Shown here: positions 19,369 through 27,593 of the stretch, piece by piece | How the letters are laid out: each line of letters starts with the position of its first letter | Numbering within the stretch: the first letter of the stretch is position 1 | NCBI GenBank assembly: GCA_016716705.1 | Contig: JADJVF010000014.1 | Location: 1-64,000 of the forward strand | Reading direction: 5' to 3' | Source: Holophagales bacterium | GTDB taxonomy: Bacteria > Acidobacteriota > Thermoanaerobaculia > UBA5066 | DNA: 64,000 nt | Made by a program: the position numbers and the translations under genes | The notes under the pieces: model-generated | Seen by the model: only the letters and a program-made list of their open reading frames with translations | Told to the model about the DNA's origin: nothing | Database searches by the model: none

Positions 19369-21310
19369 GCTCGGCGGATCCTCACCCGGCAGTCGAGGTA
19401 GGCAGCCCCGTCGCCAGCATCGGTCGTGCGGGCCTTCACGAGGGTATTGGCGCACGTGCCGGAGTCGAAGTGCCCTCCCTTGGGGACGAGGACGACGTCG
19501 CGTCGCTGGAGCGAGTCGAGCTTGAGCCGGACGTGGAGGCGGCCGATGGCGCTCTCCAGGAGGGCTTCCTCGCCGTCGGCGACGCCGGGGGCGGCGTCGG
19601 GGTGGCAGGTGGCCTCGAGGATCGTGGGCGCGGGTCCCGCCCACTGGGAGCACTGCGCCCTTTCGGTCGAGTTCGAGAAGAGCCACAGCGGGAAGCCCGG
19701 CTCGACCTCGGGAGGCGGAGGCTCGGTCTCGAGCAGCCGCATCTTCCCGGTCGGGGTCGGGAACCGCGGCCCTTCGAACAGGACGGTTCCCACGAGCGGG
19801 TTCCTCACGGCCTCCTTCTCCAGCCGCTCGACCGTCACGCCTATCGGCGCGATCCGGCCCAGGAGGCGCTTCTTCCACTCCCTGGGGCTCCCCGCGACCT
19901 TCGGGGCGATGGCGTCGCCGCCGGAGGCACCGGTGCGACGGTCGACCTCCGCGGCGAGAAGCTGGACGATCTCGAGATCGCCCTTCACCTCGGGCGGCGG
20001 GGTGACGACCGGGACCGACGCGCCGAGCCAGTGGTGGCCGTAGGCGCCCATCAGGTCGTCGTCCTCGACGAGCGTCGTCGTCGGAAGGACGAGGTGGGCC
20101 CGCCGGGCGGTGTCGGTCAGGAAGGAGTCGACGACGACGACGAGCTCCCGAGTCTCGAGGGCGCGCGCGACGGTGGCCGAGTCGGGGAGCATCGCGACCG
20201 GGTTTCCCGCCGTGACCCAGACGGCCCGGACGGGAGGCTCCTCCGCCTCGAGGATCTCCTTCCCGAGGAGCGGCTCGGAGAGCGTCCGTGGCGGCCTCTT
20301 CGTCAGGAAGGACGTGTCGAAGGCGCCACGCCGCTTGAAGTAGAAGCTGACGCCGCCCCCCGGGATGCCGAGATTCCCCGTCAGGGCGCCGAGGGCGTCG
20401 AGGGCGCGGACGATCGCGGAACCGTTCGTCCTTCGGGCCATTCCCCAGCCGACCTGGATGTTGCAGGGGCGGTCGCAGAGCGTGGTCGCGAGGAGCTCGA
20501 GAGCATCCGGGGAGACGTCGGCGTCTGCCGCCCAGGCGGCGGGAGTCTTCGAGAGAGCGAGCGTCCGAAATGCGTGGAAGCCCTCGCAGAAGGAGGCGGC
20601 TTCCGGGACGACGCGATCCGTCTCGAACAGGAGTGCCGCCACACCCAGCGCCAGCGAGAGGTCGCCGCCGGGCCTTGGGGCCAGGACCGTGTCGGCGAGA
20701 GAGGCCGTCTTGTGGCGGACCGGGTCGATCAGGACGAGGTGGGCGCCACGCGCCTTTGCTTCCTTGAGGAGCGGAAGGAGGTGGACGTTGGAGACAAACG
20801 GGTTCTTCCCCCAGAGGAGGATCCCCTCGAGGTCCCGAGGTCGAAGAGGTCGTGCGCCTCCTCGTCGCCGAAGTCCGCCTCCTGCGCGGCGTCCCCGGCC
20901 CCCGAGCAGATGTCTCCCCGTTTGACGGTGACTGGCCCGAGAAGCTCGAAGAAGAGATCGACGACGCTCTTGACGAGCCCGAGAGATCCCCCCGAGCGGT
21001 AGTGGAGGATCGCGGCCGGCCCCGACTCGGCCCGGATCGCGAGGAGGCGCTCCGCGGCGAATCGGATGGCGTCATCCCACGAGACCGGGCGGAATACGGA
21101 GCCTTCGCGCAGGAGCGGCGTCGTGAGCCGGTCGGGTGAGTTCTGACGCGCCGGGAACTGCGACGTCCGCGAACAGAGAAATCCCCGGGTGACCGGGTGG
21201 GCGGGGTCTCCGCCGAGCCGGACGAGCCGTCCGTCTTCGACGGTCGCGATCAGCCCGCACGCGTCGGGGCAGTCACGGTTGCAAACGGTGCGTAATGACC
21301 GGGTCGCCAT
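19365..21310 (-). CDS. Molybdopterin oxidoreductase, DMSO-reductase superfamily (one frameshift)
   Basis: Mo/W-bis-MGD enzyme with an N-terminal [4Fe-4S] cluster: CNRDCPDACGL with a fourth Cys in GFLCSR. SWDDAIRFAAERL, HYRSGGSLG and GDICSGAGDAAQ follow; the last covers the place where the metal ligand usually lies. The frame shifts near 20842: FDL is followed in the other frame by LEGILLWGKNPFVSNVHL, then DVSPDALELLATTL, VWVTAGNPVAMLPD and TTTLVEDDDLMGAYGHHW. The C-terminal MGD-binding domain ends at 19365. About 645 residues. No signal peptide, so cytoplasmic. It is divergent from the hydrogenase operon and coupled to the NUDIX gene. Reaction unknown; formate dehydrogenase-like or thiosulfate/polysulfide reductase-like are options. 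Confidence 0.8.
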
Positions 21311-21402
21311 GCGGCGCATCGTACGGGCTCCGGGCGTCGAGTGAAACGGGGCCGAACGAGCGAGCGCGGGCGCCTTGTCGGGCCGGCGTCGACCCGTGCT
21401 GA

Positions 21403-21416
21403 TTGACTTGCATCAT
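21403..21416 (+). promoter_or_regulatory. FNR/CRP-type operator candidate upstream of the hydrogenase operon
   Basis: TTGACTTGCATCAT matches the FNR consensus TTGAT-N4-ATCAA at 8 of 10 defined positions. It is notable in such GC-rich DNA. It lies between the divergent molybdoenzyme (start 21310) and hydrogenase (start 21583) genes, so a single oxygen- or redox-sensing regulator could act on both. Confidence 0.45.
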
Positions 21417-21522
21417 GGAGACGGGACCGTCCCTTCGAAAATGATGCGCGCGCGCCATGGCATCGGGGCGGGAACTACTGCACATTGCGCCCGATCGGGG
21501 CCTGTTTCTCTTGGGGGCACTT

Positions 21523-21555
21523 GCGGTAACGCGGTCTGGTGTCGCGGTAATGCGG
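21523..21555 (+). promoter_or_regulatory. Two direct repeats GCGGTAAYGCGG spaced by 21 bp
   Basis: GCGGTAACGCGG at 21523-21534 and GCGGTAATGCGG at 21544-21555 are 21 bp apart, exactly two helical turns, and end 27 nt before the hybO start. This is the pattern of a tandem operator for a regulator bound on one DNA face. Alternatively the downstream GGTAAT is simply a -10 box, which would leave a leader of about 25 nt containing the GGGAGG ribosome site. Confidence 0.4.
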
Positions 21556-21582
21556 GACATGTCTGCAGTGGGAGGGCCGGAG

Positions 21583-22737
21583 ATGAAAGTGTTGGGCGCA
21601 GTCGATCCTGAGCGGGCGGAGCGGCTTCCCTGGGAGCCGGCGGCGGTGGATCGCCGGGACTTCGTCAAGGTGATCACGGCAGCGGCAGTGGCCGTCGGGA
21701 TCCCCTTCACGGCCGCCGAGCAGATGGCGGAGGCGGCGGTCCAGAAGAAGCTGAAGCCTTCGGTCATCTGGCTGCACTTCCAGGAGTGCACCGGCTGCAC
21801 CGAGTCGCTCCTTCGGACGTCGCACCCGGCCCTCTCGACGCTGATCCTCGACCTCGTGTCGCTCGACTACCACGAGACGCTCCTGGCCGCGGCGGGGCAC
21901 CAGGCGGAGAAGTGCCTCGAGGACACGATGAAGGCGGCCGAGGGGAAGTACGTCCTCGTCATCGAGGGGGCGATCCCCGTGAAGGACGACGGTGTCTACT
22001 GCAAGATCGGCGGGAGGACGGCGCTCGAGCTCGCGAACACGGTCGCCGCGAAGGCGGGGGCGATCATCGCGATCGGGTCCTGCGCCTCCTGGGGCGGTAT
22101 TCCGTCCGCCGACCCGAACCCGACCGGGGCGACGGGCGCGCCGGAGGTGCTGAAGGGCAAGACGGTCGTCACGATCCCGGGCTGCCCTGCAAATCCGTAC
22201 AACCTTCTCGGCGTCGTCCTGCAGTTCGCCACGTTCGGAACCCTTCCGGCCCTCGACGAGCTCGGGCGGCCGAAGTTCGCCTACGGCCGGACGATTCACG
22301 AGCACTGCCCCCGTCGCGCCCACTTCGACGCCGGCCGGTTTGTCGAGGTCTTCGGCGACAAGGGGCACCGCGAGGGGTACTGCCTCTACAAGACCGGCTG
22401 CAAGGGTCCGGCGACCCACGCGAACTGCTCGGTGCAGCACTTCGGCGAGGTCACGGACGCCTGGCCGATCGGAATCGGGCACCCCTGCTTCGGCTGCACG
22501 GAGAAGGCGCTCGCCTTCCGCGTGCCGCTCCACTCGACGGTCGACATCGAGCGGCCGACCCCGCCCGACACCTATCCGCCGATCGCGGCGTCGCACGGCG
22601 GGATCAGCCCGCTCGCGACGGGAGTGGCCGGCGCGATCGTGGGGGCCGGCGTCGCTGCGGGCGTGATGGCGAGCCGGAAGATGGGGACCGAGCCTCCGGC
22701 GTCGGGCGGGTCCTCCGGCGCGGAGAAGGAGGGCTGA
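21583..22737 (+). CDS. hybO: [NiFe] hydrogenase small subunit (HybO-like), Tat-exported
   Basis: Electron-transfer subunit of a membrane-bound uptake hydrogenase. RRDFVK at residues 24-29 with the hydrophobic stretch ITAAAVAVGIPF is a Tat signal. Proximal-cluster Cys lie in ECTGCTE (C69, C72), GSCASWGG and PGCPANP; the medial/distal ligands are in HEHCPRRAHF, GYCLYKTGCKG, HANCSVQHF and HPCFGCTEK. A C-terminal helix (LATGVAGAIVGAGVAAGVM) anchors it to the membrane. The start at 21583 is preferred over in-frame starts from 21457 because GGGAGG lies just upstream and the Tat motif is then correctly placed. First gene of a five- to six-gene operon. Confidence 0.92.
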   Translation: MKVLGAVDPERAERLPWEPAAVDRRDFVKVITAAAVAVGIPFTAAEQMAEAAVQKKLKPSVIWLHFQECTGCTESLLRTSHPALSTLILDLVSLDYHETLLAAAGHQAEKCLEDTMKAAEGKYVLVIEGAIPVKDDGVYCKIGGRTALELANTVAAKAGAIIAIGSCASWGGIPSADPNPTGATGAPEVLKGKTVVTIPGCPANPYNLLGVVLQFATFGTLPALDELGRPKFAYGRTIHEHCPRRAHFDAGRFVEVFGDKGHREGYCLYKTGCKGPATHANCSVQHFGEVTDAWPIGIGHPCFGCTEKALAFRVPLHSTVDIERPTPPDTYPPIAASHGGISPLATGVAGAIVGAGVAAGVMASRKMGTEPPASGGSSGAEKEG

Positions 22738-22739
22738 CG

Positions 22740-23678
22740 ATGGCCGCCGTCGACCGCCGAACCGTCCTCAAGGGCGTGGCGGCCACGGGGGCCGTTGCCG
22801 CCACCGGGATCGCCCTCCCCGCGCATGGCCGCGTGGCGAAGGTGGCTCCGGCCGACGCCGTCGGGCTCCTCTACGACACCACCCTCTGCATCGGCTGCAA
22901 GTCGTGCGTCGTCGCCTGCCGCGAGGCGAACGACAAGAAACCCGACACGACGCTCTCCGGCGGCCTCTGGGACATGCCGTCCGACCTGAACGGGCAGACG
23001 AAGAACGTCATCAAGCTCTACAAGGACCCCGACTCACCCGAACGGTCGTACTTCAAGGCGCAGTGCCTGCACTGCATCGATCCGGCCTGCGTCGGCGCGT
23101 GCATGCTCGGGGCGCTGCAGAAGCGAGAGCATGGAATCGTCACCTACGACTCGTTCTTCTGCTCGGGGTGCCGCTACTGCCAGATGGTCTGCCCGTTCGA
23201 GATCCCGAAGTTCGAGTGGGAGAAGCTCGCTCCGAAGATCGTCAAGTGCGAGCTCTGCAACCACCGGCTCAAGGAAGGGAAGCAGCCGGGCTGCACCGAA
23301 GTCTGCCCCCGTCACGCCGTGATCTACGGCAAGAGGACGGACCTCCTGGCCGAGGCGAAGCGGCGGATCGCCGAGAACCCGAAGAAGTACAAGGGCCAGA
23401 AGAGGGGAGACGCGCCCAAGGTCTACGGAGAGACGGAGGGGGGCGGGACACAGTGCCTCTACCTGTCTCACGTTCCCTTCGAGAAACTGGGGCTTCCCGA
23501 CCTCTCGGCGGAGCCCGTACCGACCGTGGCCCAGACCGTCCAGCACGGCATCTACCAGGGAGCCGTGGCGCCGATCGCGCTCTACGCCGTCCTCGGCGCC
23601 GTCGTCTTCCGGAACCGGAAGAAGCAGGAGGAAGCTCCTCCTGAAGGTCCCGGGCGAAAGGCGGGAGGGGCGAAATGA
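22740..23678 (+). CDS. hybA: Hydrogenase ferredoxin-like subunit (HybA-like)
   Basis: Periplasmic four-cluster Fe-S protein of 312 residues that links the hydrogenase to the quinone-side membrane subunit. A Tat motif DRRTVLKG opens the protein. Four Cys clusters follow: LCIGCKSCVVACR, QCLHCIDPACVGACM, FCSGCRYCQMVCPF and CELCNHRLKEGKQPGC with TEVCP. GETEGGGTQCLYLSHVPFE is characteristic of HybA. A C-terminal membrane anchor (IALYAVLGAVVF) is followed by Lys/Arg. The ATG at 22740 is 3 nt after the hybO stop, and the stop overlaps hybB by 4 nt. Confidence 0.92.
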   Translation: MAAVDRRTVLKGVAATGAVAATGIALPAHGRVAKVAPADAVGLLYDTTLCIGCKSCVVACREANDKKPDTTLSGGLWDMPSDLNGQTKNVIKLYKDPDSPERSYFKAQCLHCIDPACVGACMLGALQKREHGIVTYDSFFCSGCRYCQMVCPFEIPKFEWEKLAPKIVKCELCNHRLKEGKQPGCTEVCPRHAVIYGKRTDLLAEAKRRIAENPKKYKGQKRGDAPKVYGETEGGGTQCLYLSHVPFEKLGLPDLSAEPVPTVAQTVQHGIYQGAVAPIALYAVLGAVVFRNRKKQEEAPPEGPGRKAGGAK

Positions 23679-24877
23679 GCCTGCATGCCCACCTCCACGC
23701 GCCCGTCGGCGGACCCCTCTGGACCCGGCCCTTCCGGATCCTCGTCGCCGTCTTCGCGTTCTGCGCCCTGTTCTTCGTCTACCGTTTCGCGGCGGGCCTC
23801 GGTGCCTCCACCGCCCTCAACGACGGCTACCCGTGGGGACTCTGGATCGCCTTCGACGTCGTCGTCGGGACGGCCCTCGGCTGCGGCGGCTACGCGGTGG
23901 CGCTCCTCGTCTACATCCTGAACCGGGGGACGTATCACCCGCTGGTCCGCCCGGCGCTCCTGACGAGCGCGCTCGGCTACACCATGGCGGCCATCGCGAT
24001 CCACTTCGACGTCGGGCGTCCCTGGCTCCTCCTCAGGATCCCCGTCTTCCCGTGGCACTGGAACCTCGACTCGGCGCTCCTCGAGGTCGCGCTCTGCGTC
24101 ATGACGTACATCGTCGTCCTCTGGCTGGAGATCTCGCCCGCCTTCATGGAGAAGTGGCGGAAGGGCCTCCCGGGTTCCTGAAGCGGACCTCCGAGAAGGC
24201 CGCGCCGATCGTCGACAAGGCGCTGCCGTGGCTCATCGCCCTCGGGATCCTCCTGCCGACGATGCACCAGTCGTCGCTCGGGACCGTCATGCTCCTGACC
24301 GGGGCGAAGCTCCATCCCTTCTGGTCGACGCCTTTCCTGCCGCTTCTCTTCCTCGTCTCCTGCCTCGGCATGGGGTACGCCGTCGTCGTCTTCGAGTCGG
24401 CACTGACCTCAGGAGTTCTCGGAAGGCGAAGGGAGACCACGATGCTGGCGAGCCTGGCCGGGGTCATGGTCCCCGTCCTCGCGGCCTTCACGCTCCTCCG
24501 GTTCGTCGACCTCGGCCTGCGGGGGAAGCTCGGGCTCCTCGGGACGTTCGACCTCTACACCGGTATGTTCCTCGTCGAGACGGTCCTCTTCCTCGCTCCG
24601 GCCTTCATGCTCCTCTCGCCGAAGGCGCGAAACGACGCGGGGAACCTCTTCCGCGCCGCGATGGTCATGATCCTGGCCGGGTCGGTCTACCGGCTCGACG
24701 CCTACATCGTGGCGTTCCGCCCGGGCGCCCGCTTCGCGTACTTCCCGAGCTTCTCGGAGATGATGGTCACCCTCGGAGTCGTGGCGCTCGAGATCATCCT
24801 GTACGTCGTCGTCGTCAAGTACTTCCCGATCCTGCCGGCCGCAGACGCCCAGGCGCCCGCGGCCGGCTCGCGCGTAG
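23675..24877 (+). CDS. hybB: Hydrogenase membrane subunit (HybB/NrfD family), two apparent frameshifts
   Basis: Quinone-reactive integral membrane subunit with about ten helices and no heme ligands needed. The N-terminal part contains DGYPWGLWIAFDVVVGTALG and DVGRPWLLLRIPVFPWHWN, both NrfD/HybB signatures. Near 24172 the frame changes and resumes with FLKRTSEKAAPIVDK, ALGILLPTMHQSSLG (hallmark of HybB) and ARFAYFPSFSEMMVTLG. That frame has no stop before the next gene; returning to the first frame near the end gives a TAG at 24875-24877, ten bases before hybC. Two compensating indels in a gene flanked by intact partners suggest sequencing errors rather than loss. Confidence 0.85.
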
Positions 24878-24886
24878 GGGGCACGA

Positions 24887-26587
24887 ATGTCCAAGCGAAT
24901 CGTCGTCGATCCCGTCACCCGCATCGAAGGCCACCTCCGCGTCGACGTGGAGGTGGACGGCGGCCACGTGAAGAACGCCTGGTCGTCGGGCCAGATGTTC
25001 CGGGGGATCGAGGAGATCCTGAAGGGGCGCGACCCGCGCGACGCGTGGCTCTTCACCCAGCGCTTCTGCGGCGTCTGCACGACGGTCCACGCGATCGCGT
25101 CGGTGAGGACGGTCGAGAACGCGCTCGGCGTCGGCGTCCCGATGAACGCGCAGTACATCCGGAACCTGATCGTGGGCGCGCACGCGATGCACGACCACAT
25201 CGTCCACTTCTACCACCTCTCGGCGCTCGACTGGGTCGACGTCGTCTCGGCGCTCAAGGCCGACCCGGCGAAGACGTCGGCTCTCGCCGAGAGCCTCTCG
25301 CCCTGGCCCCACAACGGGACGGCGGTCCTGAAGGGGGTCCAGGACCGGCTGAAGGGCTTCGTCGAGGCGGGGCAGCTCGGGATCTTCGCCAACGGCTACT
25401 GGGGCCACCCGGCGATGAAGCTGCCGCCCGAGGTGAACCTCCTCGCGGTCTCGCACTACCTGCAGGCGCTCGACTACCAGAGGAAGATCAACAAGGTCGT
25501 CACGCTCCTCGGCTCGAAGACGCCGAACATCCAGAACCTCGCGGTCGGGGGCGTGGCCAACGCCATCAACCTCGACAACGAGGCGACCCTGAACATGAAC
25601 AAGCTCTACTTCGTCAAGGAAGCCCTCGACGAGGTGCAGCAGTTCATCGAGCAGGTCTACTTCCCCGACGTCTGCGCCGTCGGGGCGCTCTACGCCGACT
25701 GGCTGCCGTACGGCGCCGGCGTGAAGAACTACCTCGCGGTTCCGGACTTCCCGCTCGACGAGAAGGGGACGAAGTTCGACCTCCCGGGCGGCACGATCAT
25801 GAACGGCGACCTCGGGAGCGTGAAGGAGATCAAGAGCTTCGGCGACCCGTACTTCAAGGAGAACGTGACGGAGTCGATCGCCCGGGCCTGGTACGACGGC
25901 GACTGGCAGAAGCACCCGTACGACGAGGACACGGTCCCGAAGTACGGCAAGTGGGAGGACGACGGCAAGTACTCCTGGGTCAAGGCGCCGCGCTTCGAAG
26001 GCAAGCCGATGCAGGTCGGCCCTCTCGCCCAGGTCCTCGTCGGCTTCGCGCTCAAGCACGAGCCGACGGTCCGCTGGGCCGCGAAGACGCTGGAAACGGT
26101 GGGAGCGATCGCGAAGACGAAGGTCGGACCGGAGATCCTCCACTCGACGCTCGGCCGCCACGCGGCCCGGATGATCCGGACCTGCATGATCGCCGAGATC
26201 ACCCAGAAGCACTGGAAGCTCCTCGTCGAGAACATCGGGAAGGGCGACACGGAGATCTTCCGCAAGCCCGAGTTCCCGAGCGGCGAGCAGCGCGGCTTCG
26301 GGTTCCACGAGGCGCCGCGCGGCACCCTCTCGCACTGGATCGTCATCCGCGACGGGAAGATCGCGAACTACCAGGCCGTCGTCCCGTCGACCTGGAACGC
26401 CGGTCCGCGCGACGCGAAGGGCCAGGTGGGTCCGTACGAGGCGTCGCTCATCGGCAACCCGATCGCCGACGCCGAGCGGCCGCTCGAGGTGCTCCGGACG
26501 ATCCACTCCTTCGACCCGTGCCTCGCCTGCGCGATCCACACCCTCGACGTCGAGGGGAACGAGATCGCCCGCGTGAGGCTGGCGTAG
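24887..26587 (+). CDS. hybC: [NiFe] hydrogenase large subunit (HybC-like, group 1)
   Basis: Catalytic subunit with the Ni-Fe(CN)2CO site, 566 residues. N-terminal VVDPVTRIEGHL is the L0 motif; L1 is RFCGVCTTVHA (C61, C64) and L2 is FDPCLACAIH (C545, C548, H551). After His551 there are 15 residues (TLDVEGNEIARVRLA), the peptide removed by the endopeptidase once nickel is inserted. It has no signal peptide and crosses the membrane with HybO through Tat. Length and motifs agree with group 1c uptake or bidirectional hydrogenases such as E. coli Hyd-2. Fully intact reading frame. Confidence 0.95.
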   Translation: MSKRIVVDPVTRIEGHLRVDVEVDGGHVKNAWSSGQMFRGIEEILKGRDPRDAWLFTQRFCGVCTTVHAIASVRTVENALGVGVPMNAQYIRNLIVGAHAMHDHIVHFYHLSALDWVDVVSALKADPAKTSALAESLSPWPHNGTAVLKGVQDRLKGFVEAGQLGIFANGYWGHPAMKLPPEVNLLAVSHYLQALDYQRKINKVVTLLGSKTPNIQNLAVGGVANAINLDNEATLNMNKLYFVKEALDEVQQFIEQVYFPDVCAVGALYADWLPYGAGVKNYLAVPDFPLDEKGTKFDLPGGTIMNGDLGSVKEIKSFGDPYFKENVTESIARAWYDGDWQKHPYDEDTVPKYGKWEDDGKYSWVKAPRFEGKPMQVGPLAQVLVGFALKHEPTVRWAAKTLETVGAIAKTKVGPEILHSTLGRHAARMIRTCMIAEITQKHWKLLVENIGKGDTEIFRKPEFPSGEQRGFGFHEAPRGTLSHWIVIRDGKIANYQAVVPSTWNAGPRDAKGQVGPYEASLIGNPIADAERPLEVLRTIHSFDPCLACAIHTLDVEGNEIARVRLA

Positions 26588-26600
26588 CGCGACGGCGCGC

Positions 26601-27161
26601 GTGGGAAGAAACGGCGGAGACGAGGAGGCAGAGGTCCGGGTCCTCGGTCTCGGAAACGTCCTGATGGGGGACGACGCGGCGGGGCCGTGGGTCGTGGAGC
26701 ACCTTCGGGCGGAGTACGAGATCGGACCCGGCGCCTCGCTGACCGACGTCGGAACGCCGGGTCTCGACCTCGTTCCCCATATCGGGGGGGCGCGCGTCGT
26801 CATCCTCGTCGACACCGTGAAGTCGTCCGGGGAGGCGGGAGAGCTGCGCTTCTACCGAAGAGACGAGATCCTGAAACACCCGCCGGGGCCGAGGACGAGC
26901 CCTCACGACCCGGGGGTGAAGGAGACCCTCCTCTACCTCGAGATGGCGGGGAGCGGACCCGAGGAGGTCCTCCTCGTGGGAATCGTCCCGGGCCGGGTGG
27001 AGAAAGGACTCTTCCTCACGCCTGCCGTCGCCGCGGCGATTCCCGTGGCCGCGGAGGCGGTCGCCGTCGAGCTGCGCCGGCTCGGGATCCGGGCGGAGCG
27101 CCAGGGGGACGCCGCTCCGGCGCGACCCTGGTGGGCGGGAGACGAGGGCTCCCCGGCGTGA
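26601..27161 (+). CDS. hybD: Hydrogenase maturation endopeptidase (HybD/HyaD family)
   Basis: Nickel-dependent check-point protease that removes the C-terminal tail of HybC. The 186 residues start VRVLGLGNVLMGDDAAGPWVV, where the GNxLxGDDxxG motif supplies the first metal acidic residue; VILVDTVKSSG gives the second Asp and SPHDPGVKETLLY the His. LLVGIVPGRVEKGLFLT is also typical. The GTG at 26601 is 13 nt after hybC; a short charged N-terminal extension of about ten residues means the start could be slightly internal. Hyp maturation genes are not in the window. Confidence 0.9.
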   Translation: MGRNGGDEEAEVRVLGLGNVLMGDDAAGPWVVEHLRAEYEIGPGASLTDVGTPGLDLVPHIGGARVVILVDTVKSSGEAGELRFYRRDEILKHPPGPRTSPHDPGVKETLLYLEMAGSGPEEVLLVGIVPGRVEKGLFLTPAVAAAIPVAAEAVAVELRRLGIRAERQGDAAPARPWWAGDEGSPA

Positions 27162-27568
27162 TCGGTGCGTTCGCCGGTGCGGGGCGCAACGGGGAATCCC
27201 GGGCCCGCCTCCTCTCCGCGTGGGTCGTCCTCGTGGCGCTCCACAGCTACGCCGTCGGGACGTTCCTCCTCTTCGCGACGGAGTGGGGAGCACGATTCGG
27301 CGGCTTCGGCGCCGTCTCGCCCCTCTTCTTCGCGAGGCAGGCCGGCATCTTCCACTTCGTGATTGCGACGGCGTACCTCGTCGAGCGCTTCGTCCACGGC
27401 GGAGTCGTGGTCCTGCTCATGGCGAAGGCGACGGCCGTCGTCTTCCTGCTGGCCATGTGGGCGCTCGGCGTGGACGCGTGGTCCATCCCCCTGTCGGCCG
27501 CCGCAGACGCTGCCATGGGGATCGCCACGTTCCTCCTGGCTCGGCGAGCGCCCGCGAGCCCGGCCTGA
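27158..27568 (+). CDS. Small membrane protein at the end of the hydrogenase operon
   Basis: A 136-residue hydrophobic protein, not recognised as a named family. Four helices are visible (LLSAWVVLVALHSYAVGTFLLF, FARQAGIFHFVIATAYLV, VVVLLMAKATAVVFLLAMWAL, AAADAAMGIATFLLAR). The GTG start overlaps the hybD stop by 4 nt (GTGA), so it is co-translated with the protease. His residues in the first and second helices (ALHSY, IFHFVI) could bind heme or metal, which would fit a hydrogenase-linked role, but nothing shows this. It has normal GC content and codon use. Confidence 0.65.
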   Translation: MIGAFAGAGRNGESRARLLSAWVVLVALHSYAVGTFLLFATEWGARFGGFGAVSPLFFARQAGIFHFVIATAYLVERFVHGGVVVLLMAKATAVVFLLAMWALGVDAWSIPLSAAADAAMGIATFLLARRAPASPA

Positions 27569-27593
27569 CGAAGGTCCGGGCGGGCAGGCACGG

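Noticed and set aside
21516..21524. Sigma-54 promoter before the hydrogenase operon (GGCACTTGC)
   Set aside because: The GGCAC and TTGC parts are adjacent, without the 5-nt spacer needed for -24/-12 recognition.
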